64,000 bases of DNA from Archangium violaceum (lineage in GTDB: Bacteria > Myxococcota > Myxococcia > Myxococcales > Myxococcaceae). Positions within the stretch are counted from its first letter, which is position 1, and each line of letters begins with the position of its first letter. The translations under genes were made by a program, and so were the position numbers. The stretch is taken from positions 2,011,001 through 2,075,000 of the forward strand of contig NZ_CP069396.1 in NCBI RefSeq assembly GCF_016887565.1. The letters run 5' to 3'. Under the pieces are notes generated by a model. That model made no database searches, was not told where the DNA came from, and saw only the letters and a program-made list of their open reading frames with translations. Positions 51,334 through 64,000 of the stretch are shown here, piece by piece.

Positions 51334-52428
51334 TCAGTCCCGGCGGCGCATGCGCCGCGAGCCGACGAAGCTGGCGAAGTGTTCGGCGAAGCGCGCCACC
51401 GCCAGGCCCACCACGTCCAGCAGCCAGCGCTGGAGGCCCGAGCGCGCGCAGTCCTCCAGGCCCACCGGCCGGGCCTGGGCCATGTGCCGCTCCATCCAGT
51501 GGGTGGCCCCCTCGGCGACGTCGGCGTCCTCCACCTCCACCAGCGTCTCCAGGTTCACCAGCGAGAGGGGGTCGAGGTTGAAGCTGCCCACCAGCAGCCG
51601 CCGCCCGTCCACCACCGCCGCCTTGGCGTGCAGCGTGGTGGCCGTCCACTCGTGGATGCGCACGCCCGCGTGCAGCAGGGTGCGGTACAGGCGCATGGTG
51701 GCCGCGCGGGCGAAGGGGACGTCGCTGCGGCCGGCCAGCAGCAGGTTCACCTCCACCCCCCGCTTCGCCGCCCGTTTGAGGGCGCGCACGAAGCCTCGGT
51801 CCGGCAGGAAGTACGCGTGGGCCAGCACCACCTTCTCCCGGGACTGCGCCAGCGCCGCCAGGTAGCGCGCCCTCAGGCGCCACCCTCCGCCGAAGCCGGA
51901 CAGCAGCAGCCGCACCGGGCCCGCCTCCAGCGTGGACGCCCCCGCGGTGAGCCGGGCACCGAGCCGCGCGCAGATGTCGCCCCGCAGCTCCAGCGCCAGG
52001 TCCGCCCACCCCGGCCGCCCCTCCTCGGTGGCGTAGTGGTCCCCGATGTTGATGCCCCCGAGGAAGGCCACCGTGTCATCCACGAGGAGGATCTTCCGGT
52101 GGTTGCGCCAGATGCGGCCGTGGAGGATGGAGGTGAGCGGGTTGTGGATGCGGACCTTGATGCCGGACGCGCGCAGGGTGTCCGCGAGCGCGCGGCTCCC
52201 GCCGATGGTGCCCCAGCCGTCGACGATGACCTTCACCTCCACGCCCCGGTGGGCCGCGGCGGTGAGGGCCGAGACGAAGCGCGAGCCCACGCCCTCGCGC
52301 TCGAAGGCGTACACCTCCAGGTGCACGCGCCGGGTGGCCGAGGCGATGGCCTCCAGCATGCGAGGGTAGGCCTCGGCGCCCCCGTCGAGCAGGGTGATGC
52401 GTTGCCCCCGTGTCTGCGCGGACAGCAT
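51334..52428 (-). CDS. Phospholipase D-family cardiolipin synthase-like enzyme
   Basis: A 364-residue PLD-superfamily protein with two HKD motifs: NHRKILLVDDTVAFLGGIN in the first half and LHAKAAVVDGRRLLVGSFN in the second. It opens with a LLDGGAEAYPRMLEAIASAT segment and lacks the N-terminal membrane helices of ClsA, so it is closest to the ClsB/ClsC type, which makes cardiolipin from phospholipids. The ATG at 52428 is chosen because the frame upstream of it is simply the translation of a palindromic repeat (52431-52463). Confidence 0.9.
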   Translation of the reverse strand: MLSAQTRGQRITLLDGGAEAYPRMLEAIASATRRVHLEVYAFEREGVGSRFVSALTAAAHRGVEVKVIVDGWGTIGGSRALADTLRASGIKVRIHNPLTSILHGRIWRNHRKILLVDDTVAFLGGINIGDHYATEEGRPGWADLALELRGDICARLGARLTAGASTLEAGPVRLLLSGFGGGWRLRARYLAALAQSREKVVLAHAYFLPDRGFVRALKRAAKRGVEVNLLLAGRSDVPFARAATMRLYRTLLHAGVRIHEWTATTLHAKAAVVDGRRLLVGSFNLDPLSLVNLETLVEVEDADVAEGATHWMERHMAQARPVGLEDCARSGLQRWLLDVVGLAVARFAEHFASFVGSRRMRRRD

Positions 52429-52430
52429 CT

Positions 52431-52463
52431 CCCTCTCCCTTCGGGAGAGGGTAGGGGTGAGGG
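52431..52463 (-). repeat. Dispersed palindromic repeat, copy 3
   Basis: CCCTCTCCC-TTC-GGGAGAGGG followed by TAGGGGTGAGGG. It lies between the stop of the 62-residue lipoprotein gene and the PLD start, only two bases from the ATG, so it may influence translation of the PLD gene as well as mark the end of the upstream one. Confidence 0.8.
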
Positions 52464-52518
52464 TCTCTGGGGCCGGTGATCCCATCCGTGTCCGCTCGGT
52501 GTCGGTGTCCCGTGCGTC

Positions 52519-52707
52519 TCAGTCGTCGTGCTTGCGCGCGCCCTTGCCCTTGCCCTTGTGGCGGCACTTGTGCCCATCCCAGTACTGGCTGGGGTGGCAC
52601 TCGGGGTCCCTGTCCCTGGAGCGGGAGGGCACGTAGCGGGTATCGCGGATGACGAGGCAGCCCGGCAGGGCGATGAGGAGGGCGGGAAGGAGGATCAGCT
52701 TCTTCAT
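52519..52707 (-). CDS. Small lipoprotein with a basic His/Lys-rich tail
   Basis: A 62-residue lipoprotein: LLPALLIALPGC is a lipobox ending at Cys17. The mature part has two Cys (ECHPSQYWDGHKC) and a very basic, His-containing tail (RHKGKGKGARKHDD). Tiny lipoproteins with this HPSQYWDGHKC pattern are met in myxobacteria; their role is unknown, with metal or surface binding as a guess. It is divergent from the Ser/Thr kinase gene. Confidence 0.7.
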   Translation of the reverse strand: MKKLILLPALLIALPGCLVIRDTRYVPSRSRDRDPECHPSQYWDGHKCRHKGKGKGARKHDD

Positions 52708-52842
52708 GGCGCGCGCACAGTAGCAGCGTGCCCGCGGCTCTTCTCGTCCTCTCGCTTTCCGTATGTGGAGATTTCTACCGCCCGGCTGTCTGCACTCTGG
52801 GCGTGTCGACGCCGCGCTCCTGGATTCGCTAGCCTCCGGTCC

Positions 52843-53934
<1,092 letters not shown>

Positions 53935-53957
53935 CTCGCGCTTCCCCGGAGCTCGCC

Positions 53958-54173
53958 ATGGGCAGAATCGTCACCGCCGTCTTCGCCATTGCTCTCATCG
54001 CCGGCGCGGCCTGGTATGCGCTCGAGCACTCCTCGGCCCGGAGCTCCTCCGCTGAGGGAGACAGTGCTCCCAAGCGGCAGCTCGACAACGTCCGTGAGTC
54101 CGCCAGCCGCATCGAGTCCGATGCCGATCAGCGCGCACAGGAGCTCGAAGAGAAGATGAAGAGCGCTCAGTAG
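53958..54173 (+). CDS. Small membrane-anchored helical protein
   Basis: A 71-residue protein: a single N-terminal membrane helix (VTAVFAIALIAGAAWYALEH), then a charged helix (RQLDNVRESASRIESDADQR) that could form a coiled coil. It is 23 bases after the Ser/Thr kinase stop, so it is probably co-transcribed and may associate with that kinase. Unknown function. Confidence 0.65.
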   Translation: MGRIVTAVFAIALIAGAAWYALEHSSARSSSAEGDSAPKRQLDNVRESASRIESDADQRAQELEEKMKSAQ

Positions 54174-54195
54174 GGTCCGGGTCCCCTTGGGTAGA

Positions 54196-54229
54196 CCCTC
54201 ACCCCGACCCTCTCCCAGGGGGAGAGGGG
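54196..54229 (+). repeat. Dispersed palindromic repeat, copy 4
   Basis: CCCTCACCCC-GA-CCCTCTCCC-AGG-GGGAGAGGGG. It lies between the convergent ends of the small helical gene and queF, again immediately 3' of a gene. Confidence 0.8.
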
Positions 54230-54262
54230 TTGGCACACGGGGGCAACCCGGGGCTCATTTCT

Positions 54263-54667
54263 CTACTTGCGGCGCGCCGGGGTGTTCTTCTTCGCCCCCT
54301 TCGCTCCCTTGCCCTTCTTCTCGTGACGCACCGTCACGATCGTCCCGATTCCTCCTCGCACGAAGAAGTCCCCCTCCACCGACAGCTGCCTCGGTTGGAT
54401 GGCTCGCACGATGTCGTCCGCGATCGTGTTCGTCACCTTCTCGTGGAAGGCTCCCTCGTCCCGGTACGACCACATGTAGAGCTTCAGGCTCTTCAGCTCC
54501 ACGCACAGCTCGTCCGGCACATAGCGGATCCGGAACTTCGCGAAGTCTGGTTGCCCCGTCAGCGGGCAGAGGCACGTGAACTCCGGGACGTCGAACGTGA
54601 TCTCGTAGTCGCGCTCCGGCGCCGGGTTCGGGAAGGTCTTCAGGTCCTTGGTGGGCTGGGAAGGCAT
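54263..54667 (-). CDS. queF: NADPH-dependent preQ0 reductase QueF
   Basis: A 134-residue QueF of the short (unimodular) type, which reduces 7-cyano-7-deazaguanine (preQ0) to preQ1 for tRNA queuosine. The nucleophile region is [19 protein letters not shown] (catalytic Cys, Asp of the conserved pair), and the substrate-binding [19 protein letters not shown] is the QueF signature. The last 20 residues are a Lys/Ala tail. QueA acts one step later and a QueA-like gene lies at 32989. Confidence 0.94.
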   Translation of the reverse strand: MPSQPTKDLKTFPNPAPERDYEITFDVPEFTCLCPLTGQPDFAKFRIRYVPDELCVELKSLKLYMWSYRDEGAFHEKVTNTIADDIVRAIQPRQLSVEGDFFVRGGIGTIVTVRHEKKGKGAKGAKKNTPARRK

Positions 54668-54808
54668 GGCGGGGTGTCGTCTAACACACACTGGGAGGAT
54701 TGCAGCCTCTCAGTGGTGAACGCTCTCCCCCACGCCAGGCCCCCCTCCTGTCGGGGGTTCAACGCCCCTGGTGTCCAGGGGGGAGCAGGATGAGGCGGCC
54801 CGTCTTGT

Positions 54809-56764
54809 GTGTCCGATGGGCTGGGCGTACTCAACTTCTTGTCCCGCATGCTGCCCTCCGACTTCCAGGACATCCTCGCGTGTGTCCCCCAGGCCGTTGT
54901 CCGGCTGGGTCCGGACCTGTGCGTCGAATGGCTGGAGCCGGACTTCAACGCCAAGACCGGGATGGAGTTGAAGGTGGGAGACCCGCTGCTGTCCGTCCTC
55001 GAGGGGGGCCGCGGCCGCGATGCCCTGGAGCGCTCCCTGCGCGAGGGCCAGGGTCACTCGGGTCATGTCATCACCTCGGGCCTCAAGCAGATGCGCATCC
55101 AGGCCCGCCCCTGCCGCACGGGCGCCGCCCCCGGCGCCTGGCTCCTCTTCGAGCCCTCCGGGGTCGATGACGAGGTCGCCTTCGCCCAGGCCCTTCAGGA
55201 GATCGCCCGCGAGGTGGGCGAGACGCTGGACGTGGACGCCGTGTGCAAGGCCGCGGTGCTGGCCGTGGTGCGCTGCGCCCAGGTCCGCCGCGCCGAGGTG
55301 TACCTCGCCGAGGAGGGTCAGCCCCTGCGCCGCGTGGCCGTGTCCGACCTGGCCAGCACCGAGTCCCCCGAGGACGCGCTCGAGGACCACGCCGACTCCT
55401 TCGAGGCGGCGCTCGTCACCCGGCAGCCCCAGATCGGTGTCCAGCGCGGCTACGGCGACTCCGTGGGCTCCATCTTCGCCGCGGTGCCGCTGCTGTCCCC
55501 CCGGCGCGCCGTGGGCCTGCTCGTCCTCTACAAGGAGCAGGGCACCTCCTTCTCCCTGCGCGAGCTGGAGCTGTGGAGCGCGGCTGCCGGGCAGGTGGCG
55601 GTCACGGTGGAGAACGCCCGCCTGCTGCGAGAGGCCCAGGCGGCCCTCCGGGTGCGCGAGGAGTTCATGTCCATCGCCTCGCACGAGCTGAAGACGCCCC
55701 TCACCCCGCTCAAGCTCCTGCTCCACTCCATGGAGCGCCGGCTCGCGCAGGGGCTGCCCGTGGAGCCCTCCAGCGTCCTCAAGTCGAAGCGCCAGGTGGA
55801 TCGGCTGGCGGGGCTGGTCAACGGCCTGCTGGATGTGTCGCGATTGGAGGGAGGACGGTTGACACTGCTGCCCGCGCCCCTGGAGATGGGCCACCTGGTG
55901 GCGGAGGTGGTGGACCAGTTCCGCCACACCTGCGAGCGCCCCTTCACCCTGACGGTGCCGCGCGAGCGCCTCTGGGTCCAGGGAGACCGGGACCGGCTGG
56001 AGCAGGTGCTCGTCAACCTGCTGGAGAACGCGCACAAGTACAGCCCCAAGGGCGACCCCATCTGCGTGGAGGTGGAGGTGGTGCACGGGGAGGCGCGCAT
56101 CCACGTGAAGGACAGGGGCATCGGCATCCCCGCGCAGGACCAGGCGCGGCTCTTCCAGCGCTTCTACCGGGCGGGCAACGCCTCGCACCGCCACTTCGGC
56201 GGGCTGGGGCTGGGCCTCTTCATCAGCCACTCCATCGCGCGGCTGCACGGGGGCTCGCTGTCGGTGGCGAGCGCCGAGGGCGAGGGCTCCATCTTCACCC
56301 TGGGGCTGCCGCGCATGCCCGTGAACGAGGTCCGCCGGCTGCCGCGCCGGGTGCTGCTGCTCGACGAGGATCGGGCCCACGAAGTGGTGGCCGAGCGCGT
56401 GCTGCGCGCCGGGGGCTTCGAGGTCCTCACCGCGCACGACGGCGTGGACGCGCTGCGCCGGGCCTCGTCCCTGCCGGTGGATCTGGTGCTGCTGTCGTCC
56501 AGCGCTCCTCCCACCCAGTTGGGGCTCTTCCTGGCGGCCTTCGCGGAGCTGCCGCGCGCCCGGCCCATTCCCATCGTGCTCGCCGGGGCCTCGCGCCCCG
56601 CCTGGGCCCAGCCGGAGCACTCCCTGTGCTCGCGGCCCTACCGCGAGGCGGACCTGCTCGCCGCCGTGCACGCCACCCTGGGGCCCTCCGAGGAGCGTGG
56701 CCGCCCGGAGGAGCGCTCCTCCCTCCTGGAGCGCGTCCCCCTGGAAGCCCTCATGCTTCCCTGA
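54809..56764 (+). CDS. GAF-containing hybrid histidine kinase with a receiver lacking its Asp
   Basis: A 651-residue soluble kinase from a GTG (ATG 54848 is an alternative that removes 13 residues). Parts: a PAS-like start (about 15-115), a GAF domain (about 125-275; LDVDAVCKAAVLAVVRCAQV), a dimerisation domain with H-box SIASHELKTPLTPLK (His about 292), an ATPase domain (NLLENAHKYSPKG, VKDRGIGIPAQ, GLGLGLFISHSIARLHGG) and a receiver-like C-terminal (about 512-635). In that receiver the phospho-acceptor Asp is Ser (PVDLVLLSSSAPP). The kinase core looks intact, so phosphate should go to a partner. Confidence 0.9.
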   Translation: MSDGLGVLNFLSRMLPSDFQDILACVPQAVVRLGPDLCVEWLEPDFNAKTGMELKVGDPLLSVLEGGRGRDALERSLREGQGHSGHVITSGLKQMRIQARPCRTGAAPGAWLLFEPSGVDDEVAFAQALQEIAREVGETLDVDAVCKAAVLAVVRCAQVRRAEVYLAEEGQPLRRVAVSDLASTESPEDALEDHADSFEAALVTRQPQIGVQRGYGDSVGSIFAAVPLLSPRRAVGLLVLYKEQGTSFSLRELELWSAAAGQVAVTVENARLLREAQAALRVREEFMSIASHELKTPLTPLKLLLHSMERRLAQGLPVEPSSVLKSKRQVDRLAGLVNGLLDVSRLEGGRLTLLPAPLEMGHLVAEVVDQFRHTCERPFTLTVPRERLWVQGDRDRLEQVLVNLLENAHKYSPKGDPICVEVEVVHGEARIHVKDRGIGIPAQDQARLFQRFYRAGNASHRHFGGLGLGLFISHSIARLHGGSLSVASAEGEGSIFTLGLPRMPVNEVRRLPRRVLLLDEDRAHEVVAERVLRAGGFEVLTAHDGVDALRRASSLPVDLVLLSSSAPPTQLGLFLAAFAELPRARPIPIVLAGASRPAWAQPEHSLCSRPYREADLLAAVHATLGPSEERGRPEERSSLLERVPLEALMLP

Positions 56765-56770
56765 GCCGAC

Positions 56771-58141
56771 TCACCGGCACTCGTGGCCCGTGGGCCTCAC
56801 CGCGCCCGTGCCGCGGAAGGACGTGTCGTCCCGGGTGCGGCCCGTGAGCACGGCCGAGGTGCTGTCGCACGTGAGGTCCGTCTGCTGCACCTTGAAGCAC
56901 AGCACCTTGTCGAGCCGCCCATCCCCGTTCACGTCCTTGCGGGAGTGGCTCACCGGACGGGCCTCCGTGCCGGTGGCCCCGAAGCGCACCGTCGACGGCG
57001 ACACCCGCGTGGCATCGAACTCCGCCGTGCTCAGGATGGCCACCTTCACCCTGGAGTGACGATCCAGGTCGACCTCGTTCGTGTCGTCCCCTGGCTCGAT
57101 GTCGATGGAGACCGGGCCCGCCATGTCGCCCACCCTCAGGTACTCGTAGACCTTCTTGCATTCGCCGTTGTCGACGACGAAGAGGTTGCCATGCCGGTCG
57201 AAGGCGGCTCCCATCGGGTTGCCGAAGGCCGGTTTGTCCGGTGGCCCCGGCAGCATCCCGACCACCGCGCCGCTCGCGTCATACTTCACGAAGCCGTCCG
57301 CCCGGCTCCAGTAGACGTTGCCGGCGCGGTCCACCGCGACCGACCTGTTGACCTGGCTGTCCGTCCCCGTGGCGAAGAGACTCGGAGTCCCATCGGGGGC
57401 GATGCGGATGAGCGCGGGAGGCGTGGCGCCCAGGCTCACCACGTACAGGGTGCCGTCCGGGGCGCTGGCGATCGACTCCGGGCTCACGAGGAGCGGCGAC
57501 CCCGAGCTGAAGACGCTCAGCCCCAGCGGAGCGAGCGTCACGCGGCTGACCCGGTTCACGAAGGGCTCGGTCACGAAGAGGCTTCCCGCGAGGGGCCCCT
57601 GCCCCAGGGTGATGCCATCGGGCCCCTCCAGTCCCGAGATGAGTGGAGAGAAGGTGCTGCCCTCGCTGAAGGGCGCGGAGAAGAGCTCCGTGCCGCCCCC
57701 GTTGTAGAAGAACCCTCCCTCCTCATCGAGCGCGATCCAGAAGCCCAAGCCCCCCGTCGCGAAGTAGTTCATGTCATCGACCCCGTTGACGAGCGTTCCA
57801 TCGGGGCGGATGCGGGAGACGTTGCCGAAGGACGGGTACACATTGCCCCGGCTGTCCACGGCCACGCCCATCCAGCACACGCCGCTCGTGGACTGTCCGC
57901 GCACCGGGTAGAAGACACGAATGGACCCTGGCGGCCCCTCGTGCTCCTCCTCCGAGTCCCAGGTGTCGCGCGGGTCCACCGCGGACGAGGTCTCCGGCCG
58001 GTAGACGAGCACGCGGGGGCTCGATGGTTGCAACTGCTCATATCTGTCCCCGGTGTCCGCCCATCCCACCTGGGCGCAGGTCAGCATCACGAGGGCGGCC
58101 AGTACACCTCCGCCCCCCTTCATCTCGGGCTTTCGCATCAT
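56771..58141 (-). CDS. Secreted NHL/beta-propeller protein with C-terminal beta-sandwich
   Basis: A 456-residue exported protein: a signal peptide (residues about 1-28, LAALVMLTCAQVGWA), then repeated propeller-blade strands (GVAVDSRGNVYPSFGNVSRI, GPDGITLGQGPLAGSLFVTE, SVAVDRAGNVYWSRADG, GAAFDRHGNLFVVDNGE) of the NHL type. From about residue 345 is the module SIDIEPGDD...VAILSTAEFDA...VRFGATGTEA, found at the ends of many secreted bacterial proteins. Two ATGs and a GTG are in frame at the start; 58141 follows GGGGAGACGTG. Function unknown; it is convergent with the hybrid kinase. Confidence 0.82.
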   Translation of the reverse strand: MMRKPEMKGGGGVLAALVMLTCAQVGWADTGDRYEQLQPSSPRVLVYRPETSSAVDPRDTWDSEEEHEGPPGSIRVFYPVRGQSTSGVCWMGVAVDSRGNVYPSFGNVSRIRPDGTLVNGVDDMNYFATGGLGFWIALDEEGGFFYNGGGTELFSAPFSEGSTFSPLISGLEGPDGITLGQGPLAGSLFVTEPFVNRVSRVTLAPLGLSVFSSGSPLLVSPESIASAPDGTLYVVSLGATPPALIRIAPDGTPSLFATGTDSQVNRSVAVDRAGNVYWSRADGFVKYDASGAVVGMLPGPPDKPAFGNPMGAAFDRHGNLFVVDNGECKKVYEYLRVGDMAGPVSIDIEPGDDTNEVDLDRHSRVKVAILSTAEFDATRVSPSTVRFGATGTEARPVSHSRKDVNGDGRLDKVLCFKVQQTDLTCDSTSAVLTGRTRDDTSFRGTGAVRPTGHECR

Positions 58142-58418
58142 CACGTCTCCCCTCCCTGCCCACGACGTCCTCGTCGTGGGTGCCTGAGAAGGTGAAGACT
58201 TCGAGAGAAGTCGCCTATCGGGCTCGGGGTGGGGCGGAGTTGAGCGAACTCCACACTCCCGTCACCCCCGTGTCATGGACGCCCGGGCCCTCGCTCCGTT
58301 GCCCGCTCCGGGCGCCTGCGGGCTGGCGACATCGTGTTCTTCTTTCCGTCACCTGACGCGGCGCAATAGACTGACTCTTCTGGTTGAACGGATTTCCAAC
58401 CGCCGCGAGGGAGCACTG
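58142..58418. other. Divergent intergenic region upstream of gltB
   Basis: A 277-base gap between the NHL protein start and the gltB start, so it should carry both promoters. Near 58360-58400 the sequence becomes locally less GC-rich (CAATAGACTGACTCTTCTGG), the most likely gltB promoter area. No confident operator or riboswitch was found. Confidence 0.4.
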
Positions 58419-62972
<4,554 letters not shown>

Positions 62973-62975
62973 GCC

Positions 62976-64000
<1,025 letters not shown>

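Overview
The window is very GC-rich, densely coded DNA from what looks like a myxobacterium (order Myxococcales, most like the Cystobacterineae: Archangium, Cystobacter, Hyalangium or Myxococcus relatives). The evidence is three copies of the DUF2378 (TIGR02265) paralogous family, which is largely confined to myxobacteria; an abundance of histidine kinases; a eukaryotic-type Ser/Thr kinase; a KaiC-like ATPase; many lipoproteins; and a strong third-position GC bias that creates long antisense open frames. About 58 protein genes can be supported. No rRNA, tRNA, CRISPR array or insertion sequence was seen, and no gene-free stretch exceeds 300 bases.

Layout. 1-4426: a truncated secreted protein, a surface lipoprotein and a TonB-dependent receptor carrying its own TonB-C-like domain. 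4613-8971: YgfZ, a cupin, a VKOR-DsbA fusion, a SUI1/YciH protein and two unknowns. 9026-13054: NAD-type isocitrate dehydrogenase, a DUF2270-like membrane protein and a hybrid histidine kinase with an altered H-box. 13202-19298: three DUF2378 proteins around a LysR/quinone-oxidoreductase pair, a HAD phosphatase and a TPR-DUF1444-like protein. 19363-32992: mixed metabolism (DUF4230, 2OG oxygenase, amidohydrolase, two methyltransferases, two SDRs, LysR and XRE-cupin regulators, di-heme peroxidase-like lipoprotein, zinc alcohol dehydrogenase, GtrII-like membrane protein) and then a QueA-like enzyme. 34136-41560: a glycan region with two glycosyltransferases facing a minus-strand operon for GDP-D-glycero-D-manno-heptose (GmhA, HddA, and an HddC-GmhB-kinase fusion). 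41641-42350: two tandem copies of a tiny gene for a Cys-rich peptide with a double-glycine leader. 42347-46135: the divergent ppx-ppk polyphosphate pair. 46143-48013: a PD-(D/E)xK-type lipoprotein coupled to an unknown protein. 48301-51327: a translationally coupled histidine kinase, KaiC and receiver operon. 51334-58141: PLD synthase, Ser/Thr kinase, QueF, a second hybrid kinase with a dead receiver, and an NHL-repeat protein. 58419-64000: gltBD glutamate synthase (gltD cut by the window end).

How the genes work together. GmhA, HddA, GmhB and HddC are the four steps from sedoheptulose 7-phosphate to GDP-heptose, and all four activities lie in three overlapping genes. The opposing glycosyltransferases could use the product. 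ppx and ppk set polyphosphate levels. The HK-KaiC-receiver genes overlap by 8 and 4 bases and probably form one signalling module. gltB and gltD make the two-subunit glutamate synthase.

The most novel element is the pair of short peptides at 41717-41872 and 42083-42250. They share a leader ending in AMGG, a CCxxGCC core, a strong ribosome binding site, a -35/-10-like pair at a conserved 17-base spacing, and an identical 46-base structured element downstream. They look like ribosomally made, post-translationally modified peptide precursors, with no recognisable modification or export gene beside them.
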